Source of the DNA: Branchiibius sp. NY16-3462-2 | Lineage (GTDB): Bacteria > Actinomycetota > Actinomycetes > Actinomycetales > Dermatophilaceae | Length of the DNA stretch: 64,000 bases | Assembly: GCF_001594145.1 (NCBI RefSeq) | Contig: NZ_LVCF01000034.1 | Span: 11,009-75,008, forward strand | Reading direction: 5' to 3' | Part shown: in pieces, positions 34,086 through 43,059 of the stretch | Layout: every line of letters begins with the position of its first letter | How positions within the stretch are numbered: the first letter of the stretch is position 1 | The notes under the pieces: model-generated | What the model was told of the DNA's origin: nothing | The model's input: only the letters and a program-made list of their open reading frames with translations | Database searches by the model: none | Program-made: the position numbers and the translations under genes

Positions 34086-35564
34086 GTGAGCAACGACCAG
34101 TACCGCCCCGAAGGCAACGACGCCGCGGCGGGACCCGTCGACAACACCCAGCCGATCTACGGCCAGGGCGACAACACCCAGGGGGTGCCGGTGGGCCAGA
34201 ACCCGCCGGACAACCCGACCGGATACCCGCAGGGCCCGTACGCCGCCCCGCCGCAGGGTGCCTACACCCCGCAGACCACCTACCCGTCGTACGACGCCGG
34301 GCAGTACCCGCCGCAAACCGGCCAGTACGCGCCGCAGACCGGCCAATACCCCACGCAGACAGACCAGTACGCGTTCAACAGCAACAACGCGCCGGCGGCC
34401 ACCACGACCGCTGACCGGTCATCGCGCAAGGCGCCGTGGATCGCCGTACCCCTGGCCGCCCTGGTCGCCGCGGCACTGGCCAGCGGCTCGACGTACGCGC
34501 TCAGCCATGGCTCGAACTCCAACGCCGCCGGCACCACCAGCGGCGGCACGACCAGCACCAGCGTCACCGTCACCGACGGCGGCCAGGAGGTGCAGAGCTG
34601 GGCGACCACCGCAGCCAAGGTCTCCCCCAGCGTGGTGTCGATCACCGTGGTCAACGGCCAGTCCGGCGGCGAGGGGTCCGGGGTGATCCTGGACAAAGAG
34701 GGTCACATCGTGACCAACAACCACGTGGTCACGCTGGACAGCGGAAGTAGCAGCGGGGACACCATTACGGTGACGCTGAACGACAACAGCACCTACAAGG
34801 CGACGATCGTCGGCACCGACCCGAGCACCGACCTGGCGGTCATCAAGCTGTCCGACCCGCCGAGCGACCTGCAGCCCATCGCGATCGGCGACGTCAACAA
34901 GGTCGTCGTCGGTCAACCGGTCATGGCCATCGGTAACCCGCTGGGCCTGTCCGGCACCGTCACCAGCGGCATCGTCAGCGCTCTGAACCGACCGGTGAAG
35001 GTCAGCGCCGCGTCGTCCCAGGACGAGTTCGGTCAGCAGACCGCCAGCAATGCGGTCTTCACCAACGCCATCCAGACCAGTGCGGCCATCAACCCGGGTA
35101 ACTCCGGTGGTGCGCTGGTCAACGAGGCCGGGGAACTGATCGGAATCAACTCCTCGATCGCGACTCTCGGCGGAGGCTCAGAAAACTCACAGTCCGGTTC
35201 CATCGGCATCGGGTTTGCTATTCCTACGACCGTGGTCAAGAACGTCACGGAACAGTTGATCAGCACGGGCAAGGCCATTCACGCCCAGTTGGGGATCAGC
35301 GCAGAGAACGGCTCGGTCACGACCGGCGGAGCCACCCTGGCGGGGGCCAAGGTGGATCAGGTCGTGGCCGGCAGCGCGGCGGCAGACGCCGGGCTGAAGC
35401 AGGGTGACGTCATCACCGCCTTCAACGGTGCGGCCGTCATCTCCTCCGATGCTCTGGTCGGCTTCGTGCGGGCCCAGAAAGTCGGGGACAAGGTCACTCT
35501 GACCGTCTACCGCGGCGGCCAGAAGATGGACGTCACGGCGACGCTGAAGGAGGCTTCCTCCTAG
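34086..35564 (+). CDS. HtrA/DegP-like serine protease with PDZ domain
   Basis: This 492-aa membrane-anchored protease has a Pro/Gln/Tyr-rich cytoplasmic N-terminus with TGQY-type repeats (residues 1-115), one helix near 120-140, an outside trypsin-like domain with triad H213 (TNNHVV), D249 (STDLAVIKL) and S340 (NPGNSGGALVN), and a C-terminal PDZ domain (about 400-490; GLKQGDVITAFNG). Such proteins degrade misfolded envelope proteins. The GTG at 34086 has GGGAGA about seven bases upstream. It follows the two-component genes by 73 bp and may be their target. Confidence 0.93.
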   Translation: MSNDQYRPEGNDAAAGPVDNTQPIYGQGDNTQGVPVGQNPPDNPTGYPQGPYAAPPQGAYTPQTTYPSYDAGQYPPQTGQYAPQTGQYPTQTDQYAFNSNNAPAATTTADRSSRKAPWIAVPLAALVAAALASGSTYALSHGSNSNAAGTTSGGTTSTSVTVTDGGQEVQSWATTAAKVSPSVVSITVVNGQSGGEGSGVILDKEGHIVTNNHVVTLDSGSSSGDTITVTLNDNSTYKATIVGTDPSTDLAVIKLSDPPSDLQPIAIGDVNKVVVGQPVMAIGNPLGLSGTVTSGIVSALNRPVKVSAASSQDEFGQQTASNAVFTNAIQTSAAINPGNSGGALVNEAGELIGINSSIATLGGGSENSQSGSIGIGFAIPTTVVKNVTEQLISTGKAIHAQLGISAENGSVTTGGATLAGAKVDQVVAGSAAADAGLKQGDVITAFNGAAVISSDALVGFVRAQKVGDKVTLTVYRGGQKMDVTATLKEASS

Positions 35565-35657
35565 GCACGTCGTGACGAGGGACTCGCGGCACACCCCTTC
35601 CTCCGCGTCGTGAGTCTCTCCGGACGTGCGGCTTGTGACGGGGCCGGAACGTCCAGC

Positions 35658-35716
35658 CGGGCGCCTCGTGGCGGTCGACGGTCGAGCACTGCTCCCGGGC
35701 CACCACGAGGCGCCCG
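35658..35716. terminator. Hairpin between convergent htrA-like and ABC permease genes
   Basis: Perfect 14-bp arms, CGGGCGCCTCGTGG (35658-35671) and its complement (35703-35716), flank a 31-base loop. The structure lies midway in the 169-bp gap between two convergent stops and probably ends transcription both ways. Confidence 0.55.
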
Positions 35717-35733
35717 CACCCTTCCCGGGCGGG

Positions 35734-38268
35734 CTATTCAGTAGCGATCGCGGCCAGCGGCGGTAGCGCGGCGGCGCGGCGCGCCGGCCACCACGCGGCG
35801 ACTACCCCGGCGACCACCGCGATCAGCAACGCGGCTGCCAACTGCAGCCACGGAATGTCCAGGACGTTGACGCCACGATCGGCCTGCGAGCGCTGCAGCA
35901 GCCAGCCAAGCAGAATGCCGGTGCCCAGGCCGACCACCGAACCCAACAGGCAGATGGCCAGGGCCTCCAGCCGGACCATCCGCCGCACCTGTCCCCGGGT
36001 CATCGCCACCGCGCGCAACAGACCGATCTCCCGGCGCCGCTCAGCCACCGCGAGCACCAACGTATTGACGATGCCCAGGAACGCGATCACGATCGCCAAC
36101 CCCAGCAGCGCGTAGATCACCCGCAGCACCTGATCGATGGGTTCGCGCTGCTGGGCCGCGAACTGCGCCTGGCTCTGGACCGACACCACAGTGTTCCCGC
36201 CGAGCGCCGCGATCAATCCCGCGCGAACACTGGCGGCGTTCGCCGACGGGTCGCGGGAGACGAACACCAAGCGCTCCTCCCCGCCGCCGCCCATCGCGTT
36301 GAACTGCTCCATGGTGGTGATGACATCCACGACCGCCAGCGGGCTCTGGGTCATGATTCCCGCCACCCTCACGGAATAGGGCTTGCCGAGGAAGTCGATG
36401 GCCACGCTCTGACCGACCCGCAGGCGGTGCGTCTGGGCGAACCGGTGGGACACCACGACGGTCGCGCCGTGCCAGTCGGCAGGCGTTCCGGACTCGAAGT
36501 GCAGGTCGAGCAGGTGCAAGAACGGCGTTGGTTCCGTTGCCGCCAGCGTGATGGCGGACTGCTGACCGCCGGCTGTGAGGTAGGCGCCACCCTGGCGTAC
36601 CCGGGCCACCCATTGCACGCCCGGCACCTTCTGGATGTTGTCGGCGATCTTGGGCGAGAAGGGTGCGCCGTACGCGGCCGAGACGATGTAGTCACTGCGG
36701 AAGGTGTCGGCGATCAGGTCATCCACACTGGTCCGCGCGGATCCGGCGAATACCCCCATCATCGCCACGAGCGCCGTACCCATCATCAGGGCGGTAGCGG
36801 TCGCCCCCGTGCGCCGGGGGTTGCGCAACGCGTTGGTCCCGGCGAGCCGCGCAACCTGCCCCCAGACATGTCCGCCCAACCACGAGCCGGTACGGATGAC
36901 CGGCCGGGCAAGAACCGGCGTCAACACCGTGACCCCGATGAGGACCAGCACGATCGCGGCTGCCAGGAGCAGATTCGTGGAGAATCGCTCGCGCACCGGG
37001 GGCGCGAGGATGAGCGCCGCCAGCGCAAGTACGCCGATCCCCGCCCCCGCGCGCAACCACAACGAGCGCTCGACCGGGGTCGGGTCGTCCCGCAGCGCAG
37101 CCGCCGGCGACATGGCACTGGCCCGGCGGGCCGGTAGATAGGCCGCGAACAACGTGACCGCCACGCCGAGGGCGGTCGCGATGACCGCGCCGGTCCAGGG
37201 CACTACCAGCGGTGTTGCGGACAGGTCGTACCCGAACCGACGAAACAAGCCACGGATCAGCCGCGCCAGGAGGTACCCGCAGACCAACCCGGCCGCGGCA
37301 CCCACGACCCCGACGACCAGTGCTTCGAGCAGCATCATGCGGCGCACCTGGGCTTTGCTTGCCCCGATCGCCCGCAACAGTGCCAGCTCCCGAGCGCGCT
37401 GGTTCACCAACATGGCAAAGGTGTTCGCGATCAGGAAGCCCCCGGCGAGCAACGAGGTGGCGGCGAACACCCACAGGGCCGCGGTGACGAAACGTAACGC
37501 TTTGTTGATGGTGCTGGCGTCCAGGTCGGCGGCTTGGGCGCCGGTCAGGGCTTCGGTGCCGGCAGGCAGAACCGCACTGATCCGGTCCCGCAGTGTCGCG
37601 GGGCTGATCCCAGGTGCAGCCACCACCCACAACTGCTGATAACCCTCACCATTGGCGGACAGTTGGCGGGCGGCGGCGGTGTCCATCGTGACCAGAGTGG
37701 CGCCGGGGCTGCCCCCAGCGCCGTACGTCACGAGACCGACAAGGGTCTTGGTGATCACCGGGGTCTCACCGGAGGTCACGATGGTGACCTGGTCGCCGAT
37801 CCGGTAGCCGCCCTCGGCGGCGGCCTTCGGGTCGATAGCCACCTCGCCGGCCCTGGTCGGTGCTCGCCCCTCGAGAACGACCAGACCGGGTAGGCCCCCG
37901 GTTGCCCGTCCGTTGTGAAAGTTGGTCAGGCTGCCGGGGACGTTCGCGGCGCCCAACGGCTGACCGTCCTTACCCAGCAGATACACGCCGTTCTCCAGGA
38001 CCTGCCCATCGACCTGCGCAACACCCGGCACCGCCGCGACGCGAGGGACCAGCGGTTCCGGGACCTCGCCCTGACCTGACCGCACGCCCGCCTGACGGAC
38101 CACCACATCGCTCACTGTGCCCGACTGCACCGCCGAGAAGGCCCGGTCCAGCGTGCTGATGAAGATCAGCGAACCGAAGGCGAAACACACTCCGAGCAAG
38201 ACAGCGAACACAGACATGAGCAGCCGCGCCCGACGGGCGAACAGGCTGCGTAGCGCAGCGGTGACCAC
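35734..38268 (-). CDS. FtsX-like ABC permease (MacB-type exporter subunit)
   Basis: This 844-aa membrane protein has an N-terminal helix (LMSVFAVLLGVCFAFGSLIF), a large outside domain, a first FtsX core near residues 255-390 (ANTFAMLVNQRARELALLRAIGASKAQ), a second outside domain, and a second FtsX core from about 735 (GIVNTLVLAVAERRREIGLLRAVAMTRGQ). The duplicated FtsX layout is typical of actinobacterial antimicrobial-peptide or lipid exporters. Its GTG starts one base after the ATPase stop, so the two are coupled. It resembles the exporter at 5668-8487 in plan but not closely in sequence. Confidence 0.92.
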   Translation of the reverse strand: MVTAALRSLFARRARLLMSVFAVLLGVCFAFGSLIFISTLDRAFSAVQSGTVSDVVVRQAGVRSGQGEVPEPLVPRVAAVPGVAQVDGQVLENGVYLLGKDGQPLGAANVPGSLTNFHNGRATGGLPGLVVLEGRAPTRAGEVAIDPKAAAEGGYRIGDQVTIVTSGETPVITKTLVGLVTYGAGGSPGATLVTMDTAAARQLSANGEGYQQLWVVAAPGISPATLRDRISAVLPAGTEALTGAQAADLDASTINKALRFVTAALWVFAATSLLAGGFLIANTFAMLVNQRARELALLRAIGASKAQVRRMMLLEALVVGVVGAAAGLVCGYLLARLIRGLFRRFGYDLSATPLVVPWTGAVIATALGVAVTLFAAYLPARRASAMSPAAALRDDPTPVERSLWLRAGAGIGVLALAALILAPPVRERFSTNLLLAAAIVLVLIGVTVLTPVLARPVIRTGSWLGGHVWGQVARLAGTNALRNPRRTGATATALMMGTALVAMMGVFAGSARTSVDDLIADTFRSDYIVSAAYGAPFSPKIADNIQKVPGVQWVARVRQGGAYLTAGGQQSAITLAATEPTPFLHLLDLHFESGTPADWHGATVVVSHRFAQTHRLRVGQSVAIDFLGKPYSVRVAGIMTQSPLAVVDVITTMEQFNAMGGGGEERLVFVSRDPSANAASVRAGLIAALGGNTVVSVQSQAQFAAQQREPIDQVLRVIYALLGLAIVIAFLGIVNTLVLAVAERRREIGLLRAVAMTRGQVRRMVRLEALAICLLGSVVGLGTGILLGWLLQRSQADRGVNVLDIPWLQLAAALLIAVVAGVVAAWWPARRAAALPPLAAIATE

Positions 38269-38269
38269 A

Positions 38270-39058
38270 TCACACCCCGGCTCGTTCCGGCCGGTCGGTG
38301 TCCACCACGACGGTCTGGCCGAAAGCAGCGTCCAGGTCCTTCATCCGCTCGAGAACACCGGCCGCGGTCGGCTGAGCCATCTCATCGACAATCCGTCCGT
38401 CGGACAAGAACAGGACCCGGTCGGTGAATCCCGCTGCGGCCGCATCGTGGGTCACCATGACCACCGTCTGGCCGAAGTCGTCGACCGCCTGCCGCAGCAA
38501 CCTCAGAACCTGCCCGCTGGCCACGGAGTCGAGGTTGCCGGTGGGTTCATCGGCGAACACCACGTCAGGTCGCGTGATCAGCGCCCGGGCACACGCCACC
38601 CGCTGTTGCTGGCCACCGGAGAGTTGGGCAGGACGGTGTTTCAACCGATCAGACAACCCGACCGACTCGACGACCTGATCGAACCACTGCCGATCCACTT
38701 TCCGGCCGGCCATCTCCAGCGGCAGCAGGATGTTCTCGCGGGCGGTGAGTGTCGGCACCAGGTTGAAACTCTGGAAGACGAAGCCGATGCGTTCACGGCG
38801 CAGGCGCGTCAGTTTGTTGTCGCTCAGGCGAGCAAAGTCGTCCCCACCGAAGCGGATCTCGCCTGACGTGGGGCTGTCCAGCGCCGCCAGACAATGCAGC
38901 AGCGTCGATTTCCCGGATCCGGAGGGGCCCATGACTGCGGTGAACTGTGCCTGGAAGATCTGCACATCGACGGCGTCCAGAGCTCGCACCGCGGACTCGC
39001 CCTTGCCGTACTCCTTCACCAGCATCTGCGCGCTGACAGCGACGTCCGGATCCGGCAT
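38270..39058 (-). CDS. ABC transporter ATP-binding protein, MacB/LolD type
   Basis: This 262-aa ATPase has Walker A GPSGSGKST, Q-loop FQSFNLVPTL, signature LSGGQQQRVACARAL, Walker B ending FADEPTGNLD, and the switch His in VMVTHD. It is the partner of the FtsX-type permease that begins one base after its stop. No regulator gene is linked, unlike the PadR-controlled copy at 4943. It is divergent from the SGNH lipoprotein gene with about 70 bp between starts. The substrate is unknown. Confidence 0.93.
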   Translation of the reverse strand: MPDPDVAVSAQMLVKEYGKGESAVRALDAVDVQIFQAQFTAVMGPSGSGKSTLLHCLAALDSPTSGEIRFGGDDFARLSDNKLTRLRRERIGFVFQSFNLVPTLTARENILLPLEMAGRKVDRQWFDQVVESVGLSDRLKHRPAQLSGGQQQRVACARALITRPDVVFADEPTGNLDSVASGQVLRLLRQAVDDFGQTVVMVTHDAAAAGFTDRVLFLSDGRIVDEMAQPTAAGVLERMKDLDAAFGQTVVVDTDRPERAGV

Positions 39059-39130
39059 AGACGCGATCCTACTTCGGGGTAACCCGATTTGTGATCCGGC
39101 TTACACAGTCCGTGTGGTGAGGTGGTCATC

Positions 39131-40138
39131 GTGAGAAAGCAGGGACGAACAGCGGCCGCGGCGGCCGTCCTGTGCTGTCTGGTCGCGGCGTGCTCGGGAG
39201 CGGCGAACGGCCCCCGAACGGACCTCGAACCGACCGTGGCGTCGACGTCCTCGTCGGTCTCCTCCGCATCCGGCTCCGCGCCCGGGTCCGCCTCGGGCTC
39301 TGCGTCCGGCTTTGGATCCGGCTCTGCATCCGGCTCTGCATCCGGCTCCATGTCCGGCCTTGCGGGTGGCCGGATGGTCAGCTTCGGCGACTCCTACACG
39401 GCGGGTACGGGCACGGGTGCCACCCAGCCCTCACCCGCGCTGTTCTGCGCGCAGGCAGCCGACAACTACCCCCGGCAGGTCGCACAGGCCCTGGGCATGA
39501 CCCTGGCGGACCGGTCCTGCAACGGGGCACGCACGGGCAACATCGTCACGCCGCAGGACGCCCAGGGTGAGACCGCGCCGGCCCAGATCGACGGCCTGAC
39601 CCCGGACACCCGACTGGTGACCATCGCCCTCGGCGTCAACGACAACGGGCTCTTTGGAACCCTGGTCGGCTGCAGTCGCTTCGTCGCCGTGTCGACCTCA
39701 CCAACCCCGTGCAAGGACGCGGTGTTGGCCACGACACCCAACGCGGTCAGCCAGATCCCCGGGGTCACCTCATCGCTGGTGTCCGCGGTGGGAGCGATCA
39801 AGGCCGAGGCGCCGCAGGCACACGTGGTGCTCGTGGGCTACCCCCAACTCCTTCCTGACGGCCCCCAGTGCCCCTCCCAGTGGCCGATCACCGATGGTGA
39901 CGCTGCCTGGGTCAACGCGACGCTTGCCACCCTCGATACCGCGATCAAAACTGCTGCGGTGCAGACTGATTCAGAGTTTCTGGATCTTCGTCCGGTCACC
40001 GCCTCGCACACTGCCTGTGCGGCCGAGCCGTGGTTCAACGGCTCGAGCGTGCCCGACCAGGACGGGTCCACCTACCACCCGCGCTCGGGATACATGACCG
40101 GGGTAGCTCGCGCTCTCGAAGGACTGCTGCGTCAGTAA
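39131..40138 (+). CDS. Secreted SGNH/GDSL-type hydrolase lipoprotein
   Basis: This 335-aa exported esterase or lipase has a lipoprotein signal ending in the lipobox VAAC, with lipid-attachment C21, then a Ser/Gly/Ala-rich linker of about 55 residues containing in-frame GSAS repeats. The SGNH hydrolase domain has nucleophile S88 in FGDSYTAG, the GVNDNG block and a C-terminal Asp/His pair in DQDGSTYHP. Four or more paired cysteines suggest disulfides outside the membrane. The GTG at 39131 has GAGGTGG five bases upstream. Its substrate could be a cell-surface lipid or glycan ester. Confidence 0.85.
   Translation: MRKQGRTAAAAAVLCCLVAACSGAANGPRTDLEPTVASTSSSVSSASGSAPGSASGSASGFGSGSASGSASGSMSGLAGGRMVSFGDSYTAGTGTGATQPSPALFCAQAADNYPRQVAQALGMTLADRSCNGARTGNIVTPQDAQGETAPAQIDGLTPDTRLVTIALGVNDNGLFGTLVGCSRFVAVSTSPTPCKDAVLATTPNAVSQIPGVTSSLVSAVGAIKAEAPQAHVVLVGYPQLLPDGPQCPSQWPITDGDAAWVNATLATLDTAIKTAAVQTDSEFLDLRPVTASHTACAAEPWFNGSSVPDQDGSTYHPRSGYMTGVARALEGLLRQ
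39296..39355 (+). repeat. Five 12-bp in-frame repeats in the lipoprotein linker
   Basis: Five consecutive 12-bp units, consensus GGCTCTGCATCC, encode GSAS, GFGS, GSAS, GSAS and GSMS. Two neighbouring units are identical in DNA, so recent slippage or duplication is likely. The linker length may vary between strains. Confidence 0.8.
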
Positions 40139-40236
40139 ATCCCTCTGTGGACAACGGAATTCGGGTTGTCCGGCACGCCTACCGTGGTCGTATCGCTCAC
40201 ATCCGGTGGGCCCGTCGTCACCAGGGGGACGATTCC

Positions 40237-40530
40237 ATGAGCAACACCTTTGCCGTCAACACCACCGAGATCGCCCGGCACAGCAGCGATCTGAACCTGA
40301 TCGCCGGCCAGATCCAGGACGCGATGGGCGCCATGCGACGCAAACTGGAGGTCCTGCAGGGCACGTGGACCGGCTCCGCGTCCGGTCAGTACGCCGCGCT
40401 GCAGCATGAGTGGGAGGGTCAGCAGGAGAACGTCCGACGCACGTTGGAGAACATCTCCGGGGCGCTGGGCCGGGCCGGCTCCTCCTACCAGCAGACCGAG
40501 CAGGACGTGCTGGCGACCTTCCGGCACTGA
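40237..40530 (+). CDS. WXG100-family (ESAT-6-like) protein
   Basis: This 97-aa helical protein has the helix-turn-helix WXG motif (WTG in LQGTWTGSASGQY, near the middle), the standard WXG100 length, and a C-terminal YQQTEQD stretch resembling the YxxxD/E export signal of type VII substrates. The ATG at 40237 has AGGGGGA seven bases upstream. No EccC, EccB, mycosin or second WXG100 gene is within the window, so it would rely on a secretion system encoded elsewhere or act as an orphan. Confidence 0.88.
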   Translation: MSNTFAVNTTEIARHSSDLNLIAGQIQDAMGAMRRKLEVLQGTWTGSASGQYAALQHEWEGQQENVRRTLENISGALGRAGSSYQQTEQDVLATFRH

Positions 40531-40575
40531 GCGGTCCAGCACTGAGCGGCCCGGCTGGTGGCACAGCCCGGTCCG

Positions 40576-40606
40576 GGTACGCCGGGGCCCAGGTGATCGG
40601 CGTACC
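40576..40606. terminator. Hairpin between WXG100 and alpha/beta hydrolase genes
   Basis: Arms GGTACGCCG and CGGCGTACC (9 bp) surround a 13-base loop in the gap between convergent stops at 40530 and 40628. It is a likely bidirectional terminator without a U tract. Confidence 0.5.
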
Positions 40607-40627
40607 TGGACTGTCTGCGTGAGCCGC

Positions 40628-41437
40628 TCAGGATGCGGTCGAGCAGTGTCGCGCCGCCCAGTCCAGGGCGAAGTCGGCGACTTCCTCCCAACCGCGGTCG
40701 CCGACGATGTAGTGGCTGCGCCCGGGGAACTCCTTGACCTCGGTCACCGTGCCCTTCCCCCGATACCGCTGGGCGTTCTTGCGGTTCACCTTCGGCGGGG
40801 CGATGTGATCCTCGCTGCCGGAGATGAACAGCAGCGGAGCGCGGTCCGGCTTGGCGTAGTCGATCTTGGTATCGCCGACGTTGAACAGCAGCGCGGACGC
40901 GGCTTGGAAGAACGGCTTGCCCGGTCCGGGAATCTGGAACTCCTCCGAAACGGCGGTTGCTTCTTCCAGGCTCAGCGAGTTGGCGAAGCCGTAGTGGAAC
41001 TGTTTCGGCGTCAGCAACACGGTTCCGCGGGCTTTCCAGGGTTTGCCCAGGACGGGAAAGCCGGCCCGGATCGAGGACCACGGCAGGGCGGGTACGCCGG
41101 CGGACTGCGCTGAATCGATCGCCACCCCCACCCGGGCCAACCCTCGATCGACCAGGACCTGGGTGATCACCCCGCCGAAGGAATGACCCATGACGATGGG
41201 GGGCTCATCGAGGGTGTTGATCACGTCCGCGTAGTGGTCGACGATCGTGCCGATCTTCAGCCCGTTCAGTGCGCTCGGATCTTTCCGCAGAGCCGCCACG
41301 TCGTCGCTGACACCGGGCCACGGCGGCGTCAGCACCTCATAACCGGCCGCCTCGTAGCGGCTCTTCCAGCCGTTCCAACTCTTCGGGGTCATCCAGAGGC
41401 CGTGGATGAGGACTATCGGTGGCTGACGCGACGACAT
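40628..41437 (-). CDS. Alpha/beta hydrolase
   Basis: This 269-aa protein has the alpha/beta-hydrolase fold: HGLWMTPKSW as the oxyanion loop, nucleophile Ser in MGHSFGGVITQ, Asp in SGSEDHIAP and His in GRSHYIVGD. It resembles non-haem haloperoxidase or esterase-type hydrolases; no signal peptide is present. I use the ATG at 41437, with GGAG six bases upstream, over the ATG at 41449, which overlaps that ribosome site. A divergent TetR gene with two GAACG-NN-CGTTC operators in between suggests induction by the hydrolase substrate. Confidence 0.87.
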   Translation of the reverse strand: MSSRQPPIVLIHGLWMTPKSWNGWKSRYEAAGYEVLTPPWPGVSDDVAALRKDPSALNGLKIGTIVDHYADVINTLDEPPIVMGHSFGGVITQVLVDRGLARVGVAIDSAQSAGVPALPWSSIRAGFPVLGKPWKARGTVLLTPKQFHYGFANSLSLEEATAVSEEFQIPGPGKPFFQAASALLFNVGDTKIDYAKPDRAPLLFISGSEDHIAPPKVNRKNAQRYRGKGTVTEVKEFPGRSHYIVGDRGWEEVADFALDWAARHCSTAS

Positions 41438-41457
41438 GCTGGTCTCCATTGGTAGAA

Positions 41458-41471
41458 AGAACGGTCGTTCT
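41458..41471. promoter_or_regulatory. TetR operator 1 (AGAACG-GT-CGTTCT)
   Basis: A perfect palindrome with 6-bp arms lies 20 bp upstream of the alpha/beta hydrolase start. A wider inverted repeat, GGTAGAA ... TTCTACC, overlaps it. It shares the GAACG-NN-CGTTC core with operator 2 near the TetR gene. Confidence 0.65.
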
Positions 41472-41530
41472 ACCGTAGCGGGACGGCTGCTCCTCCCGCA
41501 ATGACTTGGGCGTCGTCGCGTGCACGGGAA

Positions 41531-41542
41531 GAACGAGCGTTC
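41531..41542. promoter_or_regulatory. TetR operator 2 (GAACG-AG-CGTTC)
   Basis: A perfect palindrome with the same half-sites as operator 1 lies 24 bp before the TetR start and would let the regulator repress itself. The two centres are 72 bp apart. Confidence 0.6.
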
Positions 41543-41566
41543 CGGTACCGTCGGCGGGTGCCCCCG

Positions 41567-42160
41567 GTGACGAAGAAGTCTGAGGCTCCGCGCTCCGACG
41601 CCCGGGCCCGGTTACTCGCGACCGCGGCGCAGATCTTCTACCGCGAGGGCATCCACGCTGTGGGCGTGGACCGACTCGTGTCCGAGGCCGGCGTCACCCG
41701 CGCGACGTTCTACCGGCATTTCCCGAGCAAGGACGACCTGGTGCGGGCGTATATCGAGTTGGAGGACCGCGCCCTTCGCGACCTCTTCGCCGCCAGCGCC
41801 GCGCACGTATCCAGCCCCGAGGATGCCCTCGAGGTGGTCCTACAGGGAATCGCCCAGGATGTGCAGGAACACCACACGCGGGGCTGCCCGTTCCTGAACG
41901 CGGCCGCCGAGTTTCCCGATCCGCAGCACCCGGTCCGGCGAGCCGTCCGCGTCCACCGGGACTGGTTCGCCCAGACCCTCTCGGAGTTGGTGGGAGCGAC
42001 CGGGCGCGAAGACGCTGCGCAGGTGGCCCGGGCCCTGGTCCTGCTGCGGGACTCGGCCCTGGTCGGCGCGTACGTTGATGGCTCGGCCGACGTCGTACCC
42101 GCCTTCCTGTGGACCGCTCATCAGATCATCGGCGAGCCCCAGCACGGCGCGGGTCGGTAA
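41567..42160 (+). CDS. TetR/AcrR-family transcriptional regulator
   Basis: This 197-aa regulator has an N-terminal HTH (ARLLATAAQIFYREGIHAVGVDRLVSEAGVTRATFYRHFPSKDDLV, about 13-57) and a C-terminal ligand domain (HTRGCPFLNAAAEFPDPQHPVRR is typical of the TetR_C_16/LmrA-YxaF-like group). I chose the GTG at 41567, with GGCGGG nine bases upstream; earlier in-frame codons run through the operator. It is divergent from the alpha/beta hydrolase gene and most likely represses both through the two GAACG palindromes. Confidence 0.87.
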   Translation: MTKKSEAPRSDARARLLATAAQIFYREGIHAVGVDRLVSEAGVTRATFYRHFPSKDDLVRAYIELEDRALRDLFAASAAHVSSPEDALEVVLQGIAQDVQEHHTRGCPFLNAAAEFPDPQHPVRRAVRVHRDWFAQTLSELVGATGREDAAQVARALVLLRDSALVGAYVDGSADVVPAFLWTAHQIIGEPQHGAGR

Positions 42161-42172
42161 CCGCCGCCCCGC

Positions 42173-42988
42173 TCAGCCCATCGCAGCGGTGGCGGCTCGC
42201 AACTGGCCCAGCACGATGACGTCGATCTGATCCGGGTGCAGCCGCAACTCGAGGTTCTCCACGCCGGCCCAGGTGTTCAGATCCGCGTATCCCAGGCTGG
42301 ACAGACGGGTCGCGACCTCCTGCGCCAGGTCACCCTCCAACGGCAACAGGTCGATCGAGTCTCCGAAGAGCAGGTCGTGGACCTCCAACAAGCGGGCCAG
42401 CTCCGGTATCGGTGCCACGTGATCGTCAACCCGCAGGTCGTAGATCACGTCGTCACCGGGGGTGTAACTACCCGTCGCCGACACGACGAGCAGCGCCGCG
42501 GACTGCCGCCCCCGCGAATCGCCGCCAGCCACGTCCCCGGCTTCAAGGGATCGCAACAGGCGCTGCACCAAGGGGAGGTCCTCGGTGGCCAGCCACTCGT
42601 CGTACATCGCATCAACCACCTCCGGCCCGGTGAGGATGTTGCCCTGGATCGCCACGTTCGGCGCGGTCCGACCGCCGGCCCACGGCAATGCGGACGAGCC
42701 GGTGAACGTGGCGCTGCCACCCCGGGCATCGACGATGCCGGCCTGGCGCGATTCGCGGCGCTCGTCGGCGGCGGTCAGCGCAGCCAGCGCATCGGACGCG
42801 CTGAGCCCCTCGGCGAGCCGGGCCAACCCGTCGCGCCGGTAGAGGGTGTTGCACATGGCCTGGGTGGCCACGGCTCCCAGGCCGAAGCGGGCGGCGGGCA
42901 CGGCGGCGCCGACGGCCAGGAATTTGGACGCAACGGCGACCCCGAGATCACCGGTCGCCGCGTCCCGCGCCACGATGGAGAAAGTCAT
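42173..42988 (-). CDS. DUF1028 family protein
   Basis: This 271-aa protein begins MTFSIVARDAATGDLGVAVASKFLAVG, the unmistakable N-terminus of DUF1028, and contains NVAIQGNILTGPEVVDAM and GGDSRGRQSAALLVVS, both family blocks. The fold resembles Ntn hydrolases and the proteins often accompany amidohydrolase pathways, but no activity is established. It converges with the TetR gene (12 bp between stops) and is divergent from the first sigma-factor operon. Confidence 0.88.
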   Translation of the reverse strand: MTFSIVARDAATGDLGVAVASKFLAVGAAVPAARFGLGAVATQAMCNTLYRRDGLARLAEGLSASDALAALTAADERRESRQAGIVDARGGSATFTGSSALPWAGGRTAPNVAIQGNILTGPEVVDAMYDEWLATEDLPLVQRLLRSLEAGDVAGGDSRGRQSAALLVVSATGSYTPGDDVIYDLRVDDHVAPIPELARLLEVHDLLFGDSIDLLPLEGDLAQEVATRLSSLGYADLNTWAGVENLELRLHPDQIDVIVLGQLRAATAAMG

Positions 42989-43002
42989 GCCTCACTGTCA
43001 CA

Positions 43003-43040
43003 CAACCTTTTGACTGGTTACGACGTAGGTACCGGTATGA
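43003..43040 (+). promoter_or_regulatory. ECF-type promoter of sigma operon 1
   Basis: CAACCTTTTG (43003-43012) and CGGTATGA (43033-43040) are separated by 20 bp and end 19 bp before the sigma-factor start. The AAC-containing -35 element and CGTAT-like -10 element are typical of ECF promoters. Exactly the same two blocks with the same spacing precede the second sigma operon, which supports autoregulation. Confidence 0.75.
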
Positions 43041-43059
43041 GCGTTGATAAGGGGCGGGG

